Assembly: GCA_025449575.1 (NCBI GenBank)
Contig: JANWJB010000066.1
Coordinates: forward strand, 1-42,774
Direction of reading: 5' to 3'
DNA length: 42,774 bases
Origin: Acidobacteriaceae bacterium
GTDB lineage: Bacteria; Acidobacteriota; Terriglobia; Terriglobales; Acidobacteriaceae
Below the pieces are notes generated by a model. The model had not been told where the DNA came from, made no database searches, and worked only from the letters and a program-made list of their open reading frames with translations. This document shows, in pieces, positions 1 through 9,400 of this stretch (its first letter is position 1; the number at the start of each line of letters is the position of its first letter). The position numbers were made by a program, and so were the translations under genes.

Positions 1-65
1 AATATGCTTACAGTGCAACCGTAGAGATTTTCTAGTTGGCCTTTCCGAGCTTTCCTATAAAGTTG

Positions 66-94
66 TTGACAATGCCAAAGAGCTTGAATAACAT
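66..94 (+). promoter_or_regulatory. Predicted sigma70-type promoter upstream of receptor relic/GH38
   Basis: A perfect TTGACA box at 66-71 is followed after 17 nt by TAACAT at 89-94, a two-mismatch -10 box. It lies 13 nt upstream of an inverted-repeat operator core and so copies the layout seen before the intact TonB receptor gene at 6271-6334. It would drive the relic and, by read-through, the GH38 and FG-GAP genes. This is predicted from sequence only. Confidence 0.55.
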
Positions 95-104
95 GCCCTC
101 GACA

Positions 105-122
105 TATGGGAACCTTCCCATA
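105..122. promoter_or_regulatory. Inverted-repeat operator (core TGGGAACCTTCCCA)
   Basis: The site is a palindrome with arms TATGGGAA (105-112) and TTCCCATA (115-122) around CC. Its 14-bp core, TGGGAACCTTCCCA at 107-120, differs at only two positions from the core TGGGAACGGTCCCA at 6314-6327. Both cores sit just downstream of a -10 box, where a bound repressor would block initiation. LacI-family operators often have this size and symmetry, so a LacI-type regulator is the best guess; none is encoded in the window. Confidence 0.6.
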
Positions 123-201
123 AAGTAGCCTGATCCGGCGCAACATTGAAATCAGAAGAAATTCCAACCGGGATTGTTCTTCTGGGAGGAGGCGGAGGCG
201 C

Positions 202-580
202 ATGAAAGACGCAGCGAGAGTTCATGGTGGAGGTTTGGCTAAGGAGTTTCGCAATTTTGCCGCAGCTTGGGTGCGAATTGCAGCCCCTATGCACGGGTTT
301 GTTGCTGGCATGCTGCTGCGCACGCGCCCAGAACACCGGGCAGGGCATGATCTCCGGAACCGTCGCCGATCCATTAGGCGCCGTAGTCACGAACGCCCCG
401 GTGAAAGTAACCAATATGGCAACCGGCGTGGCACAGAATTCCAGCACCAATTCGACCGGGTACTTCGAGGTGGATAACCTGAACCTCGGCGTTTACTCAA
501 TCTTAGTGACCGCTCCTGGATTCGCGCAGTTGCTGCACACCGGAATCACCCTCCAGGCGGATTCCGAAGCTCCATCGGGA
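202..580 (+). pseudogene. Truncated 5' relic of an Oar-like TonB-dependent receptor gene
   Basis: The frame beginning at 224 encodes a hydrophobic leader ending LLLACCCARAQ and then a carboxypeptidase-regulatory-like (CNA-B/Oar N-terminal) beta-sandwich: GMISGTVADPLGAVV, VKVTNMATG, GYFEVDNLNLGVYSI, APGF. This aligns by eye with the start of the intact receptor at 6428. Receptor similarity stops near 565-580 (after ITLQADSE), where about 1,100 residues of plug and barrel should follow, and the frame runs on into the GH38 gene. The best ribosome-binding sequence (GGAGGAGGCGGAGG, 186-199) precedes ATG 202, which is one base out of frame with the receptor frame, so an additional frameshift in the leader is likely. 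A chimeric protein starting at 224 is the alternative. Confidence 0.7.
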
Positions 581-622
581 TATTTTTCTCCACGCCATCT
601 TAGCGATCATTTCGGGGCATTC

Positions 623-3600
623 ATGCATAAGCTTTTGAAACAGTTCAAGAACGAGATTCCGCGATTCCTCCGGCTCGGCGCCACTACCGTCCTTATCGCC
701 TTGATCGGAACCTCCGTGGCCAGCGCACAATTTCCCTCCACCGGTCGCCACTTCGGCAGTCAAATCGACATCCCGGCGCAAGAGAAGGCGGCGCTCGATG
801 CGCTTTCGCCCCAGGCCCGAACCGTGATGCAAAAACTCACCGAGTTCGGCAGATTCACGGTGAGCGATTTTCTGTACCAGACGGGCGATGTACCGGACGG
901 CGCCGCGGTCGGTTTGAATGACTCCTCGTGGGAAAAAGGACAAGGCCCGATGACGCTTCCGGAGGACGCGACGTGGGTCCGCATTTGGGTTCAAGTTCCC
1001 AAGAACGTCAACGGATACGATCTGACCGGCGCAAAGATCGGATTCCGGCCATTCATGAGGGACGCGCAGGATATTTACGTAAATGGTCAGCCCATAGTGA
1101 GAATTCCAGGGGAGATACGGCCGACGATTCTTTTCGATTCCGCACAGCCGGGCGAAAAAGCGTTGGTGGCGATGAAGTTGGGCCAGAGCAAAATGCCCAA
1201 GAGAATGCGCGGCTTGTCGCTGACGATTGAGGTCGCTCCCGGCCGTCCCGACCCGGAGGTCCTGTACAAAGAATTTATGACCGCCGCGCTCTTGGTCCCA
1301 TCGGCGGCCGGCGCCGATTTGGCAACCGACCAGCGTGAGTTGAATCAGGCGATCGGCGATGTCGATTTGAAAGCGCTTGACGGGGCTGACCAGACGGCGT
1401 TCGATGCCTCGTTGCGCAAAGCGCATCAAGACCTCGATGTGCTCAAGCCCTTCCTGCGGTCGATCAATTTCAGCCTCAGCGGCAATTCCCATATTGATGC
1501 CGCCTGGCTTTGGCCTTGGACGGAAACGGTCGACGTAGTGCACCGCACCTTTGGCTCGGCCTTGAAGTTGATGAATGAGGCTCCCACATACACGTATTCG
1601 CAGTCCGCGTCACAGTACAACCAGTGGATGGCGGACAAGTATCCGAAGCTCAACGCGCAAATCAAGCAGCGGATTGAGGATGGCCGCTGGGAACTCGTGG
1701 GCGGAATGTGGATCGAGCCGGATCTGAATATGCCGACCGGAGAATCGTTGGTGCGCCAACTGCTCATCGGTCAGCGGACCCTTAAGAAGTTGTACGGAGT
1801 CACCACCCGGATCGGTTGGAATCCGGATTCTTTCGGCTATAACTGGCAGTTGCCGCAGATTTATAAAAAGTCTGGCGTCGATTACTTCGTGACGCAGAAG
1901 ATGGCGTGGAACGATACCAATCTGCTCCCGCTCAAGTTGTTCTGGTGGGAGGCGCCGGACGGCAGCAAGGTGCTTGCTTATTTCCCAGATGGCTATGGCA
2001 ACACCAACTTGGATCCCACCCGGCTGGCCAATGACATGGTGTTTTCCAGAACCGTGGACAAGGGAATGCGCAACATGATGGACCTGTACGGAGTCGGGGA
2101 TCACGGCGGCGGCCCGACCCTGGTGCTGATCAATCAAGGGACGCGATGGATGCAGCCGGATCGGACTGTTCCGAAGATGGAGTACGAGACCGCACAGACT
2201 TATTTCACCAACGTTGAGTCCACGATTGCAAAGAATTCTCCGGTCTGGAACTACGAGACGGCAGCTGCGGGAAATACCCAGCTTCCCACTCCTCCCGAGG
2301 GCAAGATCACCATTCCAACCTGGAAGGATGAACTTTACCTCGAGTTTCATCGGGGCACGTACACCACGCAGGCCCATCACAAGAAAAACATGCGCAACGC
2401 GGAAGAAGAGGTGATCGACGCGGAGAAGTGGTCATCGATGTCGTGGCTCTCGGGGAGTCCTTATCCCGGGAGCGAGCTGACAGGCGCATGGAAGAAGGTG
2501 CTTTTCAACCAATTCCACGATCTCGCCGCGGGCTCCGGCATCGCGGACATCTATAAGGACGCGCAAAAGGATTACAACGAGGTTCGGTTGACCACCAACG
2601 AAGTTACCTCAAACGCGCTGCGCACCATTCAGGTTTCTGTCGACACGCAGACGAGCGGAGACGCCGTGCCTGTGCTGGTCTTTAATTCTTTAGCGTGGCA
2701 GCGCACCGGGCTCGTCCAGACCGAAGTGGAAATGCATGCTCCCTCAGCGACGGGAGTTTCAGTTTACGATTCCCATGATCGCTTGCTTCCTTCCGAAGTG
2801 CTTTCGTCCGACAAAAAGACGGGCACCTATCACTTGCTGATCGAAGCGAGGAATATCCCGTCCGTAGGATATGAAGTGCTGCATGTCTTGCCAGGCGAGC
2901 GGCACTTTGCCACTGATCTTGCCGTGCATGGGCTCACCCTACAGAATGCTTTCCTGCGAGTAGTGGTCGACCCCACGACAGGATGCATCACCAGCTTGTA
3001 TGACAAGCAAGGGAAGTTTGAAACCCTTGCTGCTGGGGGCTGCGGAAATCAACTCGAAGCGTTTCACGATAACCCTAAGATGTTCGATGCCTGGAATATC
3101 CAGCCGGACTATGAGAAATTTCCTTTCGATCTCGGCCCGGTACGGAGTGTGAAGCTGATCGAATCCGGCCCCTTACGCGCGATCGTCGAAGTCAAGCACG
3201 CCACTGCAAAATCCACTTTCGTTCAGGACATCACCCTCTATGCTGGGATGGATCGCGTCGACGTAGCCAACACCATCGATTGGCATGAGCAGCACATCAT
3301 TTTGAAAGTCGCGTTCCCATTGTCCGCCTCGAGTCCGATGGCAGCCTATGAGATACCCTACGGCAATATTCAGCGGCCCACCACGCGGGATAATAGTTGG
3401 CAAGATGCGAAATTCGAGGTTTCCGCGATTCGCTGGGCAGATCTGGGGAATGCCCAGCATGGCTTCAGTCTCCTTAATAATTCAAAGTATGGCTATGACG
3501 CCAAGGGCAATGTGCTGCGTTTGACTTTATTGCGGAGCCCCACGGATCCGGATCCGGTTGCGGATCAAGGCGTGCATCACTTCGTGTATGCGCTTTATCC

Positions 3601-4015
3601 TCATGCGGGAACATGGAAGCAGGCTCTTACCGAACGCCAGGGGTGGGATTTTAACTATAAGCTCACTGCCCTCCAAGTTGAGCCCCACACCGGGACCCTG
3701 CCAGCCGAGCACTCATTTGTAGGAATCGACGCCGATGACGTGGTGCTGACCGCGATCAAGAAGGCCGAAGACAGCAACGCGCTCATCCTGCGCTTTTACG
3801 AGTGGGCAGGGAAAAACGCCAACGTGGCTATCCGGTTGCCGAAGGGAGTTACCTCGGCTACGCTCACCAATTTAATGGAAACGCCCGAGGGGTTGCCTTT
3901 GCAGGTTGTAGGTGAAGACAGAATCACGGTCCCCGCGACTCCCTACGACATCGTGACGGTGAGGGCATCCTATAATCCCCAACAGCGATCGAGCGCCCGT
4001 TATCTTGGATGGTAG
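623..4015 (+). CDS. Secreted GH38 alpha-mannosidase
   Basis: This is predicted to be a zinc-dependent retaining alpha-mannosidase of glycoside hydrolase family 38, removing mannose from oligosaccharides outside the cytoplasm. Starting at ATG 623 it is 1130 aa with a signal peptide (LLKQFKNEIPRFLRLG, hydrophobic stretch, SVASAQ). The family landmarks are present: HIDAAWLW (zinc ligands H290 and D292), WNPDSFGY with nucleophile D402, and NQFHD with zinc ligand H632. The C-terminal half is the usual GH38 beta-sandwich region. The frame is open upstream to 224 through the receptor relic. I chose 623 because a complete signal peptide begins there, although its ribosome-binding site is weak. The FG-GAP gene starts 40 nt downstream, so the two are probably co-transcribed. 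The family is secure; linkage specificity is not. Confidence 0.9.
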   Translation: MHKLLKQFKNEIPRFLRLGATTVLIALIGTSVASAQFPSTGRHFGSQIDIPAQEKAALDALSPQARTVMQKLTEFGRFTVSDFLYQTGDVPDGAAVGLNDSSWEKGQGPMTLPEDATWVRIWVQVPKNVNGYDLTGAKIGFRPFMRDAQDIYVNGQPIVRIPGEIRPTILFDSAQPGEKALVAMKLGQSKMPKRMRGLSLTIEVAPGRPDPEVLYKEFMTAALLVPSAAGADLATDQRELNQAIGDVDLKALDGADQTAFDASLRKAHQDLDVLKPFLRSINFSLSGNSHIDAAWLWPWTETVDVVHRTFGSALKLMNEAPTYTYSQSASQYNQWMADKYPKLNAQIKQRIEDGRWELVGGMWIEPDLNMPTGESLVRQLLIGQRTLKKLYGVTTRIGWNPDSFGYNWQLPQIYKKSGVDYFVTQKMAWNDTNLLPLKLFWWEAPDGSKVLAYFPDGYGNTNLDPTRLANDMVFSRTVDKGMRNMMDLYGVGDHGGGPTLVLINQGTRWMQPDRTVPKMEYETAQTYFTNVESTIAKNSPVWNYETAAAGNTQLPTPPEGKITIPTWKDELYLEFHRGTYTTQAHHKKNMRNAEEEVIDAEKWSSMSWLSGSPYPGSELTGAWKKVLFNQFHDLAAGSGIADIYKDAQKDYNEVRLTTNEVTSNALRTIQVSVDTQTSGDAVPVLVFNSLAWQRTGLVQTEVEMHAPSATGVSVYDSHDRLLPSEVLSSDKKTGTYHLLIEARNIPSVGYEVLHVLPGERHFATDLAVHGLTLQNAFLRVVVDPTTGCITSLYDKQGKFETLAAGGCGNQLEAFHDNPKMFDAWNIQPDYEKFPFDLGPVRSVKLIESGPLRAIVEVKHATAKSTFVQDITLYAGMDRVDVANTIDWHEQHIILKVAFPLSASSPMAAYEIPYGNIQRPTTRDNSWQDAKFEVSAIRWADLGNAQHGFSLLNNSKYGYDAKGNVLRLTLLRSPTDPDPVADQGVHHFVYALYPHAGTWKQALTERQGWDFNYKLTALQVEPHTGTLPAEHSFVGIDADDVVLTAIKKAEDSNALILRFYEWAGKNANVAIRLPKGVTSATLTNLMETPEGLPLQVVGEDRITVPATPYDIVTVRASYNPQQRSSARYLGW

Positions 4016-4055
4016 TAAAACCCATGCCGGCCGCGGGCGAGTCCCGGGAGGAAAT

Positions 4056-6032
4056 ATGTTGAGGAAACACATAGCGATCTTTGTTGCGCTCGCGCTTGCG
4101 GGAGCCGGTTTAGCCTTTGCCTCGGGTCCCGATTTTCGTCCCGATATAACCTTGACGGCCAAGAATCTTAAGGGATGGCATACGTTAGGCAATGCGGACT
4201 GGAAGGCGGAAAATGGTGAAATTGCCGGCAAGCCGGGTGCGGGAGGAGGTTGGCTGATCCTCGACAAGTCCTATCAGGACCTTCAATTTTACGCAGAATA
4301 CAAGTGTACGGGTGGTTGCGTGACCGGTCTGCTGATGCGCGCGGAGAAGACTTCGGACGGCGGCATGAAAGGCGTCTATGTCTCCCTCAGCGACACCACC
4401 GGCGGGATGGAGAATCTGGCAGGATACGATGTAACCATCGATGCGCAGGGGAAGATTGTTAATGCAACCCGGGAAGAACGTGGCGGCGGTTTCGAGCGCG
4501 TCATTTCGCCCTGGCCTCCCAAGCCCCAGCCCCAGAGTGCTCCGAGGGCCGGCAGATTTCGCAGGGAAGTACCTGCAGACTTACCGATCCACCGGCCCGA
4601 TACCAGCTACCGGCCGAATGAATGGAACGCCGTGGAGTTTTCCTTCGACGCCAATGTCGTCCGCGTCAATCTCAACGACGGCGGCCAGGGCGGCTCTCTG
4701 GCCGCCAACGGCTATGGTCCCATCGCGCTCTATATTGGAGGCGCCGGCGAGGTGGAATACAAGAACATCGCCATCCAGGACCTTAACTTTAAGACGCGCG
4801 AGCCAAGCTACACTTCCCCTGACTTTCGCAAGCAGACCCTAACCCCGTTTTACTATGGTTGGGGTCAAGCGGCAGCGGATTTCAATCACGATGGCCACCT
4901 GGATATCGCCTCTGGCCCGTTTGTCTATTACGGGCCCGATTTCAGGAGACGGAGCGAGATTTGGTGGGGAGAGGCTACGGACCCAACCAACGATTTCTCG
5001 ATGGATGCGCACGAGGAGTTTGCCGGAGCCTTCACCGGGCATCCCGAGTGGCCCGACCTCATCACGGTAAAGTTTGGAGGCGGCCACTGCGTCTACTTAT
5101 ATGTCAATCCCAGGGGAGAGAGCCGCACCTGGGACAAGTATCCCGTGGTCGATAACGTCTCCAGCGAGATATCGATCACGGCGGACATCGACGGACCCGG
5201 GAAGCCCGCGCTGGTCTTCACCGGCGATGGATACGTTCGCTATGCGGAGCCGGATCCAGCCGATCCCACCGCTCCATGGATCATCCACAACGTCTCGCAG
5301 CGAGGCTACGCGACTTCGCACGGGCTGGGCGCGGGCGATTTCAACGGCGACGGATTGATCGATATTGTGACGGCTTACGGATGGTGGGAACACCCGAAGC
5401 CGGGCAGCAGCGATCAGACTTGGAAGTATCATCCAGTGGCCTTTGGGCAGTATTCCCGCGGCTTTTACGGAGGCGCGGTCATGGGCGTCTATGACGTGAA
5501 CGGGGACGGCTTGAACGATGTGGTCACCTCGCTCGCCGCTCACGCCTGGGGTCTGGCATGGTTCGAACAGAAGCGCGACGCACAGGGCAATATCTCCTTC
5601 GTAAAGCACATGGTGATGGACGATTTCTCTACCAAGAACGCCGGCGGCGTGACGTTTTCAGAATTGCACGGCTCCGGGGTGGGCGACATCAATGGCGACG
5701 GCATTCCAGACTTTCTCGTGGGCAAGCGATGGTACTCCCATCTGGACAGCGGTATCGATCCCTATACCTTCGGCCCTCCTGTTCTTTATTGGTATGAAAC
5801 CGTTCGCGATCCGAAGGCTCCGGGTGGCGCCAGGCTGGTTCCGCATTTGATCGATAACGCCAGCGGCGTCGGGAACACCGTATTGGCGGTCGACCTCAAC
5901 CATGACGGCGCGATGGACGTTGTGACTTCCACGCGCTTTGGCGCCTTCATCTTCTGGAACAAGCTGCATGCGAAAGGGCACGCCCACGCCGCCAGGGGAA
6001 TCCGCCACTCTGCCGCTCGACGCGCTCCGTAG
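4056..6032 (+). CDS. Secreted DUF1080 (3-keto-disaccharide hydrolase-like) + FG-GAP/VCBS repeat protein
   Basis: The protein is 658 aa with a signal peptide (MLRKHIAIFVALALAGAGLAFASG). Residues about 25-235 form a concanavalin-like DUF1080 domain, a family that includes 3-keto-disaccharide hydrolases. The remainder is a beta-propeller of FG-GAP/VCBS repeats marked by calcium-loop motifs such as DFNHDGHLDIA, DFNGDGLIDIV, DVNGDGLNDVV, DINGDGIPDFL and DLNHDGAMDVV. ATG 4056 is preferred over the longer frame because GGGAGG at 4047-4052 is well placed. It lies 40 nt after the GH38 gene in the same probable transcript. It probably binds or processes glycans at the cell surface or in the periplasm. 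Its catalytic activity is not established by what I can see. Confidence 0.85.
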   Translation: MLRKHIAIFVALALAGAGLAFASGPDFRPDITLTAKNLKGWHTLGNADWKAENGEIAGKPGAGGGWLILDKSYQDLQFYAEYKCTGGCVTGLLMRAEKTSDGGMKGVYVSLSDTTGGMENLAGYDVTIDAQGKIVNATREERGGGFERVISPWPPKPQPQSAPRAGRFRREVPADLPIHRPDTSYRPNEWNAVEFSFDANVVRVNLNDGGQGGSLAANGYGPIALYIGGAGEVEYKNIAIQDLNFKTREPSYTSPDFRKQTLTPFYYGWGQAAADFNHDGHLDIASGPFVYYGPDFRRRSEIWWGEATDPTNDFSMDAHEEFAGAFTGHPEWPDLITVKFGGGHCVYLYVNPRGESRTWDKYPVVDNVSSEISITADIDGPGKPALVFTGDGYVRYAEPDPADPTAPWIIHNVSQRGYATSHGLGAGDFNGDGLIDIVTAYGWWEHPKPGSSDQTWKYHPVAFGQYSRGFYGGAVMGVYDVNGDGLNDVVTSLAAHAWGLAWFEQKRDAQGNISFVKHMVMDDFSTKNAGGVTFSELHGSGVGDINGDGIPDFLVGKRWYSHLDSGIDPYTFGPPVLYWYETVRDPKAPGGARLVPHLIDNASGVGNTVLAVDLNHDGAMDVVTSTRFGAFIFWNKLHAKGHAHAARGIRHSAARRAP

Positions 6033-6270
6033 CCTTTCCCCGCCCCTCGGTGATAACGAGTATCGTCCACCCCCTCATCATGACAGGCATGCGGAGCATT
6101 TCGACGGGATGGGTGCCCGGGCCCGGCCCATTGCTCACGATGAAGCGCGAAAACACAAGGCGGCTTCGAAGATCGGGGTGACTCTAGAAATCATTGAAAT
6201 CATGCGTGTTACGTGCAAATTGCAGATATGTTTCCATGATGGATTGGGCGCTGGAATTTTTTAAAAATCA

Positions 6271-6300
6271 TTGACAAGGCCCACAGTGCGTTATTAAAAT
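6271..6300 (+). promoter_or_regulatory. Strong predicted promoter for the TonB receptor gene
   Basis: A consensus TTGACA at 6271-6276 is followed after an 18-nt spacer by TAAAAT at 6295-6300, in a locally AT-rich stretch. The expected transcription start is about 6307, at the left edge of the large inverted-repeat operator, leaving a 5' leader of about 120 nt before ATG 6428. Confidence 0.7.
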
Positions 6301-6306
6301 CCCCTT

Positions 6307-6334
6307 AAATAAATGGGAACGGTCCCATTTATTT
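6307..6334. promoter_or_regulatory. Long perfect inverted-repeat operator before the TonB receptor
   Basis: Two perfect 12-bp arms, AAATAAATGGGA (6307-6318) and TCCCATTTATTT (6323-6334), flank the spacer ACGG. The core TGGGAACGGTCCCA matches the operator at 105-122 at 12 of 14 positions. It starts where transcription should start, so a bound repressor would block initiation. A LacI-type regulator responding to a sugar is the likely partner. A role as an mRNA hairpin is less likely, given the conserved core and promoter geometry. Confidence 0.75.
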
Positions 6335-6427
6335 GATTAAAAACCTCGGAAATACCCGCCCGGTGGTGAAATAAAGCGGCCAACGCCCTGCCTCGAAAGG
6401 GCACAGAAAGACATTTGGAGGTCAGTC

Positions 6428-9400
6428 ATGTTCAGGAACCGTCGCATTCTAGGCATTTTCGTCTGCTTCATATTCATGGTTGCGGCAGCAAAGTCTCAAA
6501 TTCGGTCAGGGACCATCACCGGCTCTGTGAGCGACTCGAGCGGAGCCGTGGTCACCGATGCCGACGTAACCGTGACGAACCTTGGAACGAATGTCTCGAA
6601 TACCACAAAAACAACCGGGGCAGGCGTATATACCGTGCCCTACCTGCAGACCGGGGACTATTCTGTCTCGATCTCGAAGGGGGGCTTCGAGACTTATACG
6701 GTGCAGGATGTTCATCTGGACCCTACCCAGACCGCGAGAGTGGACGCCAGTTTGCGGGTCGGCACCGCCTCGACATCGGTTCAGGTGACCGCTTCGGCAG
6801 CGCAGCTCCAAACCGAGAACGCCACCATCTCGGCCGGGGTCAACTCGCAAGTGATCGCGTCGATTCCGAATATCACGGAAAATCCGCTCTACTATGTGAC
6901 GCTGCAGGCTGGAGTCCAGCCCAGAAATGAAGCATCCACCAGCCAATCGCTCAATTCTTTTGGAATCGGCGTGGCCGGCCGCGCTCAATTTTCCGCCATC
7001 GGTGTGAACGGCGGCCGGGCGTTTACCAATAACATTCAACTCGATGGCTTGCCGATCATGGGCGACGGCTTCAATGAAGCGACGATTATTCCCAACGAAG
7101 AGGGCATCCAGGAAGTCCGGGTGATCAGCAATAACTTCAGTGCGCAATACGGCCACGGCCAATCCGTTTTAGAAATCACGACAAAGTCGGGAACGAATGA
7201 GTTTCACGGCCAAGCCTCCTATAGGATCAGGAATGAGGCGCTCGACGCAAACACCTGGGGAAACAACGAGCAGGGAATCCGGAGGCCGGCCTTCAAGGTC
7301 AACGACTTTGGCGGGGCACTGTCAGGCCCGATCCGCCGCAGTCACGTGTTCTTTGCTTCGAGCTATCACCTGCTCAGGTTTAACCAAGGACAGACGTATC
7401 TGGAAACGGTGCCGACCGATCTGGAGAGGGTTGGCAACTTCAGCCAGACTTACCAGCAGGATGCGAATGGACAGCCAGCTCCCGCCCAGTTATTCAACCC
7501 GTTCAGCGCCACGCAAATCGGCACCAATCTTTATCAACGCGCTCCCTATCCGAACGCGACCATACCCAATCCGGATCCCTTTGCCACATATATTTTGAGC
7601 CTATATCCCCAACCGAACCGGACGCCAAACGACATTTACAACACAGACAACTTCACCTCCACCGTGATCAACACAGTACGCCGGCAGACACTGAACAATC
7701 GCATCGACTACAAGCGGGGCAACCAGTCCTTTTATGCCAGCGGCGGCTTCGATTTCGGCACCATTCTGCAGCCGTATTACTGGGGCCAGTATGTGACCAA
7801 GGGCTTCAACGACTCTCCGACGACCACCAAAGACACGAACCTGTATGCGCAAATTGGGGACACGATCGTCATCAATCCGACCCTCGTTGTCGATGTCCGC
7901 TATGGAGCCACCAGAACCGATGCCATTGCTTTCGGCGGCAACCATTCGGGATTTACGCAATACGGCCAATTTGGCATTCCGGAAGCGACCCAGGCATTGT
8001 TCGCGGTTCAAGGGGCGGCTCCTGTGGTGAATCCGAGGATCGGGAGTGGCTCGGGAGGCGGCAGCAACTGGAGTGGGCTCTCCGGCGGCCAGTTCGCCAA
8101 TAAACAGGAGCATCAGATTTCGCATAGCGTGGTGGGCAGCCTCACAAAGATCCATGGAAATTGGACCTTCAAGGCAGGTTCGGAATACGACGTGGTGCTG
8201 GCCAACTATACCGATTTTGAAGAGGCTTCGACCAACATTGGGGGCTGCTGCGCGAACGATCCGGGAGGGAACTACACCTTCGAGTACAACACTGCGACTG
8301 GCGGCGTTGGGCCGGGCAACACCTCTCCGCTGCTCTCGGGCATCAATGGCGCAACCATGCTGGTTGGCGAGGGTGTGTGGTTTGTCCGGCCCGGCGCCAA
8401 TCTGAAACCGGCGTATGCGGCAAAGTACTTTGCTCTTTGGTCACAAAACGACTGGCAGGTCAACCCACGGCTGACTGTCAACCTTGGATTACGCTGGGAT
8501 CTGCAGCCCGGCCCAACAGAGCGTTTCAACCGCATCGCCGGGTATGACTTTACCAAGAAGAATGCCTTTGGCCAACAAGGGGCGATCGATTTTCCAGGAA
8601 CAGAAGGATACAGCCGCAATCTCTGGGACACGGAATATCACGATTTCCAGCCCCGCCTTGGCATTGCGTTTCAGGCAACGCCCCGCACCGTCGTGCGCGG
8701 CGGATACGGAATTACCTATCTGCCAAGCAATACGGGGTATTTCTCTAGCCCAAATGATTACGGCGAAGCGTCCTTCGCGCCGGGCAACCTTGCGCAACCC
8801 TATGGCACCAATCCGAACGGCGTCCCCACCTCCAGGTTTACGGACGCGGCGCCTCTCGTTGCGGCGACTGGTTCCAACCCCGCCGCGCCTCAGATCTATG
8901 GAGTTGGGGAGGCGTTCTTTGACCGGCACTTAAAAAATCAAGTCACGACGCAAGCCAATGTTTTTGTTGAGAATGCTTTTGGCTCCAAGGATCAATGGCT
9001 GTTTTCCATGGGTTGGAGCGGCGCATACTCCAATCACTTGACGACTCGCAACCTTCCTTTTGAGAACGTGCAGGATATATCGCCAACCACGCTTAGCCTG
9101 TGGAGAAGCCAATATATCGCCAGCAATGGAGCGACGAATCCGCAGAATAACCGGGTTCAGAATCCTTATCAGCCGGCAACCGGTTCACTCCTTCCTTTTC
9201 AGGGGAGTTTGAGCGCCAGTACCATTGCTCAATATATTCCCTTGCTTCCCTACCCAATGCTTTTTGGGGGCGGGTTGAACGGATCGACCGGCTTTGCCGA
9301 CTATAACTCCCTTCAAGTGCGCCTGAGTCACGCGTTTTCCTCCGGGCTTCATCTTGATCTGAATTACACCTGGAGTAAGGAACTGGATTTCGTGAGCAGT

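Noticed and set aside
55-450. 131-codon minus-strand open frame near the window start
   Set aside because: It runs antisense to the promoter, operator and receptor relic and has no domain or signal-peptide logic.
503-1543. 346-codon minus-strand frame opposite the GH38 gene
   Set aside because: It is a shadow of the GC-rich mannosidase codons: Arg/Gly/His-rich with no recognisable motif, while the plus strand has catalytic residues.
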